A program made the position numbers and the translations under genes. 64,000 nt of DNA, from the NCBI GenBank assembly GCA_016584305.1, contig JACEEZ010001691.1:1-64000 (forward strand), read 5' to 3'. Positions 22,544 to 33,819 of the stretch are shown here, in pieces; position 1 is the stretch's first letter; the number at the start of each line of letters is the position of its first letter. The notes under the pieces are model-generated. The model had not been told where the DNA came from, made no database searches, and saw only the letters and a list, made by a program, of their open reading frames with translations. This DNA is from Chionoecetes opilio (lineage: Eukaryota > Arthropoda > Malacostraca > Decapoda > Majidae).

Positions 22544-23249
22544 TATTTGGAGACTGACTAGATGAAGCAGTACAGTCTGTTCATGCGTGTGGCGAGGACA
22601 TTGAGATCTTGGAAAGTTTTACATACCTTGGTAGCGCAATCCATAATGACGGCGGGTCACGTCAAGAAGTCTTACGGCGGATTGGCATAGCCCACGGTGT
22701 TATGGACTCGCTCAGCGGGAGTATTTGGCGTTGTCGGTACCTGTGCAGGAGGACAAAGATCCGGATCTTCAAGTCGCTTGTGATCCCTGTCTTACTCTAT
22801 GGTTGTGAGACATGGACACTAAATAGTGACTTGAAGAGACGAATCAATGCCTTTGGTAATAAGTGTCTTCGCAGAATCATGGGGTATCGCTGGGATGATT
22901 ACGTGTCAAATCAGCGATTGCACCGTGAGACTGAATCGAGGCCCATTACCTGCATAGTCCGTCAGCGCCCACTTGGGCTATATGGGCATGTGGCACGCTA
23001 CCCTGAAACCGATCCTTCCCATCGGGTTGTATCTGTAAGAGACAATCCGGCGTGGAGGAGGCCAAGGGGGCGCCCACAAGGCTCCTGGCTGGGGCAAGTT
23101 GATGTTTCTTGTCGAGAGCTGCTTGGTATGGGAAAGGAGCCTGCATGGGAACTCGCGCGTGGTGACCCCCGGGAGTGGCGTCGTAGGGTGGGCGAGGCGA
23201 CGCGCCCCCCGGCGTATGCCCCCAATGATTGATTGATTGATTCACCTAG

Positions 23250-25110
23250 AATAATGATATTTCATAGCATACCAAGCAGTAATGAGTGAGCCTGGAGACT
23301 TACTGCCTCTCCTAACAGCAGTCCCGAACAGGCGTGGGGGAACCAGACCTATATTTTACCATTAGTTATGTGTTTTGCTAAACGTTTTTATGAAATTTTT
23401 GGGTTAGCGGACTTGAGTTAACAACGGAAGTTAATTAGTCCGATAATGATTTCCAAAGTTAACTTAAAAGTTAAATCGTTAACGAAAATGTTAACTTGGT
23501 TAATTAAGGATTAACGGCTTAACGGTTTGGTGCCACCTTGGCTCATTGGGTACATTTAGTGACTTCTCGTACAGACAATTTTTATATAGCCAAGGCAAGA
23601 TCTGGGCATGAAGGGGTTAACACTTTTTCTTACTAGCCAACCTACTGTAAATAGCCGCCCTTATTTCTGTGTCACATTTCACTAGCGTACCTTTAGTAAT
23701 CTTTGCCAGACTTGATGGAGAACACACAGACAGACAGGAAAGAATACTCTGGTGTAGATGTGATAAATAGTCTTAAGTCCGGTGTCCATCTCTTGCTTGT
23801 AATGCTCTTTGAGACACTACTACCCGAGCTGCTGCTGTGGCCGTCACTTTGTGTGTCGAATGTCTGGCATATCAGATTATGACACGGTAATGTGATGTCT
23901 ATAAAATTACTTCCTAAGACATTACTAGACATTTGTTTCATACTGATATTACTAGAATTTGTCTCTTTGCATACATGTTACTAGAATTAATTGCCTCTTT
24001 CGAACAAATCACACTAGATCTTGCCTCTTTGCATACATGTTACTAGAATTAATTGCCTCTTTCGAACAAATCACACTAGATCTTGCCTCTTTGCAACATC
24101 ACTAAATAACGTGCCTTTCGGGAAAACCCAAACAACCAAGGTCGCCTCTTTCCCTCAGCTGGAATTAAAATTCCGCACTCGACTCACATAACTCTTGCTC
24201 TATAACAATTGACTAATTATTGCATTTCACAAAACATAACTTGCCTTTAAACATGTTCATTTTGGCTTCTTTCCAATCACCAGATCGGTTGCAACATTAC
24301 GTATGCCTCTTGACAATCACTGCTTGCCCTGCATAAGCTACTAGAAGCCTCTTAACAAACACACAGTGTCTTTCAGGACAGATTTAATATATAACTCTTT
24401 TGTATTAAGGCAAGTCGCTTGAGGCTGGAAGATACGGATGACCCAGCATACTTGGGTACCATAACTGGATGGTCTGCTGTAGCCTCCAAGAAGATGCATT
24501 CATAACTGTGTCATTTCTCATTCTCCTTCTCCTGAAGAAGGATCCTTTATGTGAAGCCCAAGGAACTTAAGAAGCATTTAAACATACAGTGAGTTGCCAG
24601 GGGAAAGTTAATATATATTTTCATTCACGTGGTTGAGTCATAAAAAGAATAGCATATTACCAAACTGGAGTTCTATTAAGAAAGAGTATAACACTACATG
24701 TAAAGAAGTTTGTGTAGCAAAACGAACCAAATTAGGTTTCAATGAATCAGTGATAAAAACATGTAAAATATAGCTTCACTGAATTAATTAAAATATATTG
24801 CTCAAAAGGGTACTAATACAAACACATTAAAGGATTTGTTGATCTGTGCTCTAAACTTCTGCCCTTCAATGGAATCATGTTCTGTTGCTTGTCATACATT
24901 TAAATTTTTTTTATGTTATTCTGCGCTCACTGGCTTTTTGCTTTATTTGGTGAGGTTTGTTTCCGAGAACTTTAACGTCCTGTAACTTAGGCAGTCTGTC
25001 CCTGTCATGTGGTGGTTGATCAGTGCGCTGGTAATCTTGTTGTGCTCGCTAACCTTCTTGCACTTGCTATCCTCAACTGTGTCCCGACCTCTCTGCTTGA
25101 GTCCACAAGG
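23250..25110. repeat. Segmental duplication, copy 1
   Basis: From CATACCAAGCAGTAATGAG through the hAT right end, the MITE right end and the following 1.4 kb to about 25105, the sequence matches 31854-33790. A 61-bp tandem duplication (CACACTAGATCTTGCCTCTT block, 23964-24090) is present here but not in copy 2. No gene is recognised inside. Confidence 0.8.
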
Positions 25111-25454
25111 GGTAAAGCTNAACTGAGGTGCGGAAGAGTGGACAACAGCGTATCACACTGACTGAGCATGAGGAGGAGGACAGGCGTTCAGGCGCACCTC
25201 AGGAGTCCCAGGCGCCCCTGACACTGCCTCACTGCTCTACCAAGCACACTAAAACTGAGGTCGCGGAAGGTGAGCAAAACTGAGAATTCTACATTATTAC
25301 AGGGAAATGATGCAGAATGATGAAATAGCGTGAACGAGAGAGCAGTAAACACATTCCCTTGGTGGGTGTGGCAGTACCTACATCTATACCTGCAGCCCCA
25401 GAGGCCAAAGGGCACACATTCAGCTTCCTTCCCCTGCCCCCAGACCCCAGCAAC

Positions 25455-25570
25455 CACACCTGCCTCCCCATACAGGTGGACGGGGGGGGGGGGGGGGCTT
25501 TCATCCTCAGCCAGAACCGACGACAAGTCAAGTGGAGGACCAGGGAGTGTAGTCAAGAACCTGATGTAAG
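25455..25570 (+). other. Possible terminal exon, unrecognised
   Basis: After CTCCCCATACAG a frame reads VDGGGGGAFILSQNRRQVKW and stops at about 25577. The sequence upstream in the same frame also reads like protein (FSFLPLPPDPSNHTCLPIQ). A run of 16 G makes the frame uncertain. No family is recognised. Confidence 0.25.
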
Positions 25571-25592
25571 TGTTTGATTGCTCTTTATATTT

Positions 25593-25764
25593 GAGGCGCT
25601 TATTTCAGAAAGTTGATAAGTGCCATCAATAAAAAACATAAGAAAAGGTCTTCAAAATGTTTCAATGTTCAAAATGTCATATCTTTTGAACATTGAAACA
25701 TTTTGAAGCCATTTTTTTAGTTTTTTATTGATGGCATTTATTGACTTTCTGAAATAAGCGCCTC
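25593..25764. mobile_element. 172-bp foldback MITE
   Basis: Almost the whole element is a palindrome. GAGGCGCTTATTTCAGAAAG on the left is mirrored by CTTTCTGAAATAAGCGCCTC on the right, and arms of about 80 bp leave a loop of only a few bases. It ends 10 bp before the large TIR element, which also begins GAGGCGC. Confidence 0.85.
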
Positions 25765-26402
25765 ATATATAATTGAGGCGCCGCGTGTAGAAAGGGGGCT
25801 AAGCGCCATTTTCAAAAAGCTGAGAAAATCGCCTTCAAAGTTTGGCGATTTTCAAAACAGTGCCATTTCAAAACGGTTCGATAGATTTTCATGAAACTTT
25901 CACCAAAGCATATTCAAACAGTGGTATAACAGTGGGTAATACAGCAATAATTTTAAAAGTGCTCCTTTAAGTGTTAAGTGCACTTCAGCAAAAATATCCA
26001 CTTCAAAAAGTTGCAAAAATGACCAAAAAGGTACCCAAACACCAAATAAACCAATAAAAATGTCAAAATTTTAGTGTTTCAAGTAATTCATACCATTTCC
26101 CAATATTCCAGAACCATTGGTCCTACTTCAGGTAAGTAAAAAAAAGTGTAACAGTAGAAAAGCATTTGTTAGCACCTTTTACAACAGTATTATACCACAA
26201 AAATAAACATAAAAACGGCTAATGTTAAAATTTCTGATAAGGTAAAAAGAAAAGACGATGTTTGATTATTGTGTCGTCTGCTTTGTTCTTTTTTTTTATT
26301 TTTTTTTACATCTACCGACGTGTCCGCGCTGACGGTAGCCGTGTGACAGGAACATACTCCATGATGACATCCTCGGGATCGTCGACGTCTTCTTCATCAC
26401 TG

Positions 26403-28712
26403 TCATGTCTTGTGCTTGGGGAGGCTTTGGCCCTGCGAGGTGAACACATTCTCCAGCCAGGCACGACCACGGTTGTCCAACAGGTTGAACAGCAGACGGA
26501 GATCCCGTAGTTTGGCTGGGGCCAGCCTCACACTAGCAGCATACTTTAGTGGGAAGTCCTCGTTGGCCAAATTGAAGAGTTGGGCTTGGTAGGGTGACCT
26601 GCCGGGCATCAGCCGCACTCGCTTATCAACCCCATCCGTCTCCTCGTCGAAGTTATACGTGTTCTTCATCACATAGCCCTCCGGGTACTGGGCATCGACG
26701 ACGAGCTGCCGGGCCTTAGCAAACCCAACAGATTGGGTACGACGCAAAGTGCAGGCGGACTTCAACGCGCGGAGATCATAAAAATCAGTCCTCTCCATGA
26801 CAGTTACATTATTCTCCTCCCCAACTGCCTTTCGGATGATCCTGAGGTAATCAGTTGGAGAGTAGATGTGGCGACATTTGCGTATTTTCTTCTCAATATG
26901 GCCAAATGCCCTGTCACACGGTAGGAAGGAGTGGCCCGGAACCATGAACACCAACTCCACCTTGTCCAGAGTTAGCGCGTGAATGAGACGGAGGGCCATG
27001 ACGACAATGTTGCTGTTCTTATTTTGACCGGCACAATTATCGCAAAATATCCTGAGGCGCTTGAATTGGTTGCCAGGGTCGGTAAGCTCAGATTCAAGCC
27101 ACTTCAAGATGCAGCTACCAATTTTGTCAGAGCCCCTCCTTGCCGTCATCTCCTGCCAAACATACATGTTGCCTTTTTTCTTGTTTAAGTCGTAGACACA
27201 GAAGTTGTAAATCCACATCTTCCGCTTATAATAGGCAAACCTGTATGCAGACGAGGACAAGGGAGGGTCTGCTGGAGATCAATGCAAATAGTCCGGAGCT
27301 GTGAGTCAGGGGGGGCCACACGACTCTCCTTTTCTGCCGACGATAACAGCTGCTGTACCTCCTCTGCGAGCTTCTGGTGGTCCTCCAGGGTTTTGATGTC
27401 GGCATCAACATTAACTTCCTGCGTCTCCTTATGCGCAATGGTCGACTTTAGGAGCTCACAACGGTTGCAGAGATCTGTCTTTGGGGGCCTAAATACAATG
27501 TTGTAGTCCCTCGTGAACACAGTCCTGTAAAATCTGGGACTAACGCACCCTTCCCCTGTGTAAGTGGTCTCCATCCACTGGACATAATTTGCATGCAATT
27601 CCGTTATTGTTAGGCCAGTCTCCAAATATCGGGTGTGCGGGCTATGGGCCCGTGAATAATGGCTTGCAGTTACCACTAGATTGCCAATATGTTCATGAAC
27701 GTGGTCCAAGGGTGGACCAACAATACTTTTGGAGTTACCCGTCCGCCCCCTTCGGTCCTGGGTGGGTGTTCCTGTTGGGGATAAAATCCGCTTGCCCATG
27801 AGGCATCTGTAACTTCTTCCGGGTAATGCCATGAAGGGACATGAAGGCACTACGACACACACGGGTCTCTGTGTACCGCAGCTTCACATAGTACTCATAG
27901 GTCCTGCTTCTACGACTGTGTTCCCGCATCGTCCGCTTCCTCTTGATGGCAACTTCTTTTATCAGGGATTGTAGGTGCTGGTTCTGCTTGTCATAGTCGC
28001 CTATGTCCCAGAACGATTTGAAGATTTGTGTGGCAGCCTCTTGACCCAGCTTAGTGAAGCAGCCGTCGTCACAGGGAGGTCCTAAAGTCTTCGCCTGCAT
28101 CATTGTCTTCGTTTTGTAACTCTGGTAGGCTTGACCTAAGTTCCTCCTCTTCTTAGCCGTACAAACAACCCACTGTGCTGATTTTGCCTCACGCTTCCTG
28201 CCTTTTTTGGGCACACGAGTTATTTCGACTCCGTCGGCAGCAGCCTCTTCGTCACTGTGACTTTCCCTTACATCGGCTTCGTCAGTTTCAGTGGTAGCTG
28301 TAGGAGCCTCAGCACTGGGACCTGGCAGGACGTCTTCTGTGGGACTACCGGTAGGGACATTGGCACTCGTGTCGGCTCCACTGGTGCCAGCGACATCGTC
28401 ACTGTCACCACGTTCCCCACTCAGGAATCCCTGTAGAAAGCCTTCATGGTCAAAGCCTTCAAAGTCCACGTCATGATCACTTGGCTCTAGACGAGTGTGT
28501 ACCATTGCCGGCTGAAGTTCGATGAACTCGTCTAGGTCATCATCTGAATGACGACCACCATCCTCCGAAGCCGACGTATCACCATGTTCGGAGGGCAGTG
28601 GAAGGAATCGACTTTGCCGTGCAGGCATGGCTCCATGAAAGGCATCACAGCGGAATGATGTGGGATCAGCTACACTTGGCACTTCATCGCCGACTGCCTC
28701 GGTGTCTGTCAT
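26403..28712 (-). pseudogene. Transposase-like protein with CDNC-GQNKN motif
   Basis: Translation begins at 28712 (MTDTEAVGDEV). The N-terminal ~180 residues are acidic and low-complexity, then a basic KKGRKR segment follows. The middle part contains a C-x2-C pair (LCNRCELL). The C-terminal 285 residues carry VYDL, IFCDNCAGQNKN (27050-27015) and GHSFLPCDRAFGHIE (about 26933-26890). These acidic positions could form a D-D-D/E RNase-H-type site; that is inference. The motif matches a widespread uncharacterised family I recall as DUF7869. Two single-base frameshifts (near 27793 and 27235) break the frame; otherwise about 770 codons are open. A GCAG acceptor at about 28728 suggests a 5' intron. 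Confidence 0.7.
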
Positions 28713-28726
28713 GATGCCAAAACGTA

Positions 28727-30290
28727 CCTGCAAAATATTCCTAATATTAGTAAACTGAAAACAAGCAATCGTCATGCACAGTAAAACACTAGGTTGAAGT
28801 TAACCACCGTATTACATCTTCATTAGAAAAGTATTTTGTAACACTATCTGATTGAGGAGAAAATAGGGAATTACAGTATAATACAGCACATTAACCAACC
28901 TCAAAGTTTTAATCAAGGTTATAAAGGTTAGGTTACCTTTTTCACAATTTTTTTGTTATTCCACTAACCTATTTTCTACCATAAAAAAAACAAACAATGG
29001 GAATGCACTGGTTTTTTACCATAATCAAATTTTTATAAAAATAACATGCATATTTTCTTGACGGTTAAAAACTTTTTATAAGACCATCAAAATGTTTTTT
29101 TACCGTACAAATATTAATTATATTTTTTATAACAACATTACAACGTTTTTTCACCCGAAAAATGTTTTTAAAAATTACATGACCCTATTTTCTACCGTAA
29201 AAAAAAATCATACTGGCAATACACTGGTTTTTTAACATTAAAAAAATTGGTAAAAAGAGCATGCCTACTTTTTTTACGGTGTAAAACATTTTATAAGACC
29301 TTTCTCATCTTTCTCATCTCATCAGAATCTTTCTAAGATTTTCTCAAGAACTACTGGCCATATGAAAATTCTAATGGTAGCGTTGGAATCCTCATAAAAT
29401 TCCGCTCTTATTGGCATATAAGCCATACAAAGTTGACTCAGGAAATATCGAGCTACGAAGTGGTGAACGTAAATATTTCTTATTTCTCTTTACTCAATGT
29501 TTTTTCTAAGTCGTTAAACTCCGCTATTTACATGTATTTCTTGTTATTTTTGTCTTTCATAAGGCAGAATAATATCTTGCGAAACCAACGATATAATTTT
29601 ATAATAATGCCAGGAAAAAAGAATAATCGTGGTTGAAATTGATAACATAACCAAAACATTCGCCGCAGAGTCGGCTATTACGCGCAGCCTCGTAGAGAGC
29701 CCCAGACTGATGTCGCAGTGGCCGAAAAAACTTATTAAACTTTTCGTGCGTGAAAGGGTTAACCTATTTTCTACCATAAAATGAATCACAGGGCCATCGC
29801 CGAAGGCATTTTACGAACACTTTACCACCCAGTAAACCACTTACCGTCTCATAAATGTTTCCAAAACGTCCCAGTACACTGTGTTTAATAATAAAATCAT
29901 AGATTTCACCTCGGTAATAGACAGTAAAGCACAATTCTTGGACATTAATGAGGGTGACGCTTTAATGAAGATGAGCTTCAGCTACGCACCTACTCATTGA
30001 TGAAACTTGCAAGCAGCACTCCTCGGGCCTCCCCCTACTCCACACAGGCCCCATGTCCCCTCTAGTATTGGTCATGTGTGGTATATTGTGGTCTATTGTG
30101 GTCTATTATGGTCATGCGCCTTAGCGTCAAACCGACACACCACCACTTTTCCCCATCAATATGCACTAATACCATATGAAAACTTATACCAAAACCTTCC
30201 TGCCGATGTCTATTATTATAAAAAGGATTTATGCAGATTTACTTACTTCTTTGGGAGAAATTTGGAGAAATTAGCGCAAGTATAGCAGGA
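28727..30290 (-). other. Probable 5' intron/UTR of the transposase-like gene
   Basis: AT-rich with no convincing exon. It contains a tandem duplication of about 210 bp (CTATTTTCTACCATAAAA and TGCACTGGTTTTTTACC block at 28970-29120, again at 29185-29310). Confidence 0.45.
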
Positions 30291-30295
30291 GACGT

Positions 30296-30435
30296 CCGAA
30301 CCTCGCACATCTGTTTACAAGCTGCCATATTGCGGCGCGTGGGTGGTGAGGGTGGCAGCGCGAGCCAATGAGAACGCCGCGGCGCACAACGCTGCATTCT
30401 CATTGGCTGGGGCCGCAGCTCGCAAGCTAGAAAGT
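30296..30435 (-). promoter_or_regulatory. GC-rich candidate promoter with paired CCAAT boxes
   Basis: Two CCAAT boxes face each other in an inverted repeat: AGCCAATGAGAACG at about 30363-30376 and CATTCTCATTGGCT at about 30392-30405. They sit in a GC-rich island inside an otherwise AT-rich element, upstream of the minus-strand gene. The role is inferred from composition and position. Confidence 0.4.
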
Positions 30436-30659
30436 GAATTCATGCAGACGCGGACATAACACCCTTGCAAAGAGGCTGGAAAAAAGAGTGCCATGCTAAA
30501 TGAATGTTCTGAAAGATTCAATTCTCAGCCTTACAGCTTTGGAGCTATGAGGTGCTAAGGGACACCAATGGACTGAGCATGTGACAACGCGTCGATTGGT
30601 ACCAAAAAAGCAATTTTCAAGAAAATGGCGCTTAGCTCCCTTTCTACACGCGGCGCCTC

Positions 30660-30729
<70 letters not shown>

Positions 30730-30765
30730 TATGTATATATATATATGTATATATATATATACACA
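30660..30765. repeat. (TA)n microsatellite
   Basis: TA repeats with occasional C or G. They separate the large TIR element from the next transposon end. Confidence 0.95.
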
Positions 30766-30885
30766 GGGAGGTCCCGTTATACGAGCATTCGGTATACGAG
30801 AACCCGATGATACGAGATGTGTAAATTAGGGTCTGTTTTCAATATACGAGATTGAAAATCCAATGATAGGACATTCAAACTGGGG
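30766..30885. mobile_element. Pogo/Tigger-like end, family V
   Basis: CAGGGAGGTCCCGTTATACG then AGCATTCGGTATACGAG resembles the TIR style of pogo-like elements. No mirrored end is present, so this is a truncated copy. Confidence 0.5.
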
Positions 30886-30949
30886 TGAGTAAAATTATCA
30901 AGTTCAAAATGCGCGCCCTACCACTCCCGGGCTGGACAAAGGGGGATTT

Positions 30950-31175
30950 GGCTGACCCCAGTGAGGTCACCCCTAGCAAGCCGTGACCTGAAGGGTAATT
31001 AAGCATATGGTGCGGCCTGACATTTAGGGGTAATTAGCAGGTGTGCGGTCCCAACCTTGGGACCGCAGTCAGGTCACCCCTAGCAAGGCATGACCTGAAG
31101 GGTAATTAAGCATATGGCGCGGCCTGACCTTTAGGGGTAATTAGCAGGTGTGCGGGCCCAACCTTGGGACCACTA
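30950..31175. repeat. Tandem duplication of about 107 bp
   Basis: Two copies of the block with AGGTCACCCCTAGCAAG, GGGTAATTAAGCATATGG and ACCTTGGGACC lie head to tail. Confidence 0.9.
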
Positions 31176-31853
31176 CACTACCTTGTCTTGTATCACGCGG
31201 CGTCCCCTACATTACAACGTCTATTTTGCTTGTTATGCATGTTTTATGTTTAATTAATGTGCAGTTATGTTATTTGTGTGTGCTATTTCTCTTTCAGAAT
31301 GCTTTTTCTACAGAATAGGTAGTACAGTGTGGGTAATATAGACGCTGTGTGTTTGTTGTGTAGGTACTAGAAAGCAGTACATGTAAGGGTATTAATATGG
31401 CGCTGGCTGACTTTGTTGTACATATTATGTGTTCGGATCGAGTATTCGCTTGGGTACCATAACTACTGTGTTCTTGTTCGGGGCCCCTACATGTAATAGT
31501 ATACATGTTGTGTAATATGACCTGTGTGTTATGTTTATATGTACAGTATGTAATGTGGGCTATAGACCTTTAGATGTTTTTCTACAGAATAGGTAGTACA
31601 GTGTGGGTAATATAGACGCTGTGTGTTTGTTTGTTTGCTATAGTTTATTAGTTGAAAAACGCTTTTTTGTTGTGTTGGTAAGAAGTAGTATTGTAATTAG
31701 AGTTGTGGTCCGTGTGATTCTACAAATATATTTAAACAGTTAACGTATAACTGTGTTTGTTATAAGATTTGCTTACGAGTATCAGGTGAAACCAACTGCT
31801 CTTGTATTTTGTGACTTCTGTATAATTATGGTACTAACAAATATATTTACATT
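31176..31853. other. Unassigned AT-rich sequence with a 55-bp direct repeat
   Basis: CTACAGAATAGGTAGTACAG and the bases after it occur at 31308-31360 and again at 31582-31632. Nothing coding is recognised. Confidence 0.5.
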
Positions 31854-33790
31854 ACCTAGAATGATTGATAATTTCACTTATGCATACCAAGCTACGTAAT
31901 GAGCGCCCTGTAATTACTCTCTACATTAACTACAGTCACCTAGAACTGGAGTGGAGAACCAGACCAGTATTGACAGCATTAGTTATATCTCTGCTATAAC
32001 GTTTATGAAATGTCTTTGGGTGTACCAGACCTTGATTTAACCATTAGTTAACTGCTAACGGAGTTAGCGGACTTGAGTACGATAATGTGGATTATCAGAT
32101 TTCAAAGTTAACTTAAAAGTTAAATCGTTAACAAAAATGTTAACTTGGTTAATTAAGGATTAACGGTTTGGTGCCACTTGGCTCATTGGGTATATTTAGG
32201 ACTTCTCGTAATTTTATGGCTAACAACAGACAATTTTATATAGCCAAGGCAAGATCTGGGCATGAAGGGGTTAACACTTTATCTACTAGCCAACCTACTG
32301 TCAATAGCCGCACTTATTTCTGCGTCACATTTCACTAGCGTACCTTTAGTAATCTTTGCCAGGCTGGATGAGAACACACAGACAGACAGGAAAGGATACT
32401 CTGGTGTAGATGTGATAAATAGTCTTAAGTCCGGTGTCCATTCTTGCTTGTAATGCTCTTTGTGACACTAATACTACCCGAGCTGCTGCTGTGGCCGTCA
32501 CTTTGTGTGGCGAATGTCTGGCATATCAGATTATGACACGGTAATCTGATGTCTAAAAATTACTTCCTAAGACATTACTAGACATTGTTTTTACTGAATT
32601 ACTAGAATGTGTCCTTCGCATACATGTTACTAGAATAATTGCTCTTTCGAACAATCATACTAGATTTGCTTTTTGCAAACAGATCACATTAACTAAATTA
32701 GACTGGAACAATTCAAGTTGCCTCTTCGCAGACAAAGTATCCTAGATTTGCCTCATGTCAACATACCTATAAAATTTTCAATTACTTTGTCAAGCTCAAC
32801 ATTAAACATTCTTTGAACTGGCCATTCTGGCCTCTCCTCGCTGACCAGTATACGCATCACCTCATTATACTTGTTACCCTAATAAAGAGCTTTACTACAG
32901 TTCTTGTCAGGTCCGAAAATATAACTCTGTATTACAGGCGTCTGTTCTGGCATAGTCGTGTTCCGACAGTCGGGTCCCAACTTCTGTTGCTGTAGCCTTA
33001 CAGTAAGCAAGAGCATTTTACTCACATGTGTCCTTGCTCCGAAAGTTCATAGTCATGAACTTTGTATTACAGGCTGTCTGCTTGAGGCGTAAGGAGAGGA
33101 GACGGATTCCAGCACACTCGGGTCCCAGAAGCTGGATCTGGTCTGCTGTAGCCGTGTCCAGGAGAAGAGTCGGGCAGTTCAGACACTCGTGTTTCTCCAT
33201 GGTGCTCCTGTGGCTCCTGAAGAAGGTCCTCAGTGAAGCCCAAGGGAACTGTAACAAGGTATTTAGGTATTTGAAAGACGTAACAGTGAAGTAATACAGG
33301 ACATGTTAATATATATTTTTTTTCACGTGACTGCATACATTAAAAAAATATATATTATACAAACAGGAGTCAATTAACTAAAGTACTAAAACAAATTCAA
33401 GGATTTTGTAGAGCAAGCGACCAAATGTAGGTCCCTGAATGTTGCCTAACAACATGTCAAATAAGCCTTCAATGAATTATGTTCAAATTGACCTTTGCTC
33501 AAAATGGTCATCAACACTTTCAAACTATTCTTTGATCTGTGCCCCTACTTCTGCCCTCACGATGGCACCTGTTCTTTGCTTTATATTTATTTTGTTGTTT
33601 ATATATATTGAGTCCACTGCTTTTCTCTTGTTTGGTGAGGTTGTTTCCGAGAACTTTAACGTCCTGTAACTTAGGCAGTCTGTCCCTGTCATGTGGTGGT
33701 TGATCAGTGCGCTGGTAATCTTGTTGTGCTCGCTAAGCCTTCTGTGCACTTGCTGATCCTCAACTGTGTCCAGACCTCTGTTGAGTCACT
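31854..33790. repeat. Segmental duplication, copy 2
   Basis: Matches 23250-25110. It holds the right part of the same hAT-like element (to about 32177), the right half of the TTAA-type MITE (about 32178-32272) and the following unrecognised 1.5 kb. At 31850-31860 it reads ATTACCTAGAATGATTG, an uninterrupted version of the LINE target in copy 1. Confidence 0.8.
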
Positions 33791-33819
33791 AGTATTTGAC
33801 CACTTCAAACTATCCATTA

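Larger units (their letters stand above)
21186..23239 (+). pseudogene. RTE-like LINE, 5'-truncated, copy 1 (interrupted)
   Basis: Exact 10-bp duplications ATTCACCTAG at 21176-21185 and 23240-23249 bracket the insertion, and the 3' end is a TGAT-repeat tail. RT motifs include LKKAFDSVH (about 21254-21280), VRQGCVLAPSLFN (about 21415-21453) and FADDAVIF (21541-21564). The thumb and C-terminal part resume at 22560 (FTYLGSAIHNDGGS, LLYGCETW) and end at 23232. Frameshifts occur near 21300-21330. A pogo-like element sits inside at 21667-22543. The second copy, 45075-47178, lacks it. Confidence 0.88.
20856..23540 (+). mobile_element. hAT-like TIR element inserted in the MITE
   Basis: The left end CAGTGGTGGGCGCCGTTAAT and the right end, which reads inverted as CAAGGTGGCACCAAACCG, are imperfect TIRs; GTTAAC-rich subterminal text lies at both sides. 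Flanks CTCATTTG (20848-20855) and GCTCATTG (23541-23548) look like an 8-bp target duplication, slightly degraded. No transposase is seen. A LINE interrupts it at 21186-23239. Confidence 0.65.
20734..23616 (+). mobile_element. TTAA-type MITE split by a nested insertion
   Basis: TTAA 20730-20733 and 23617-23620 flank CCCCTTGAGGCCCAGAAC on the left and AGATCTGGGCATGAAGGGG on the right. The native MITE occupies 20734-20855 and about 23541-23616. Everything between is the hAT-like element and what it contains. Compare the intact copy 8249-8452. Confidence 0.75.
25775..30659 (-). mobile_element. Full-length 4.9-kb TIR transposon with an uncharacterised transposase-like gene
   Basis: The left end GAGGCGCCGCGTGTAGAAAG (25775), continuing GGGGCTAAGCGCCATTTTC, is mirrored at the right end by GAAAATGGCGCTTAGCTCC and CTTTCTACACGCGGCGCCTC (to 30659). 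This gives TIRs of about 39 bp with one mismatch. The only large gene inside, 26403-28712 (-), is enclosed entirely. Flanks are AT-rich (ATATATAATT left, ATATATATAT right), so the target duplication cannot be read with certainty. The right part, 28713-30600, holds the gene's probable 5' exon, intron and promoter. Confidence 0.75.

Noticed and set aside
23690..24600. Host gene in the duplicated segment
   Set aside because: No frame with protein-like text or splice signals persists in both copies; short open frames differ between them.
30581..30829. Isoleucine/tyrosine-rich frames
   Set aside because: Translation of TA repeats.
33018..33300. Cysteine-containing peptide on the minus strand (HECLNCPTLLL)
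   Set aside because: The matching part of the other duplicate (24410-24560) does not keep the frame, so coding is not supported.
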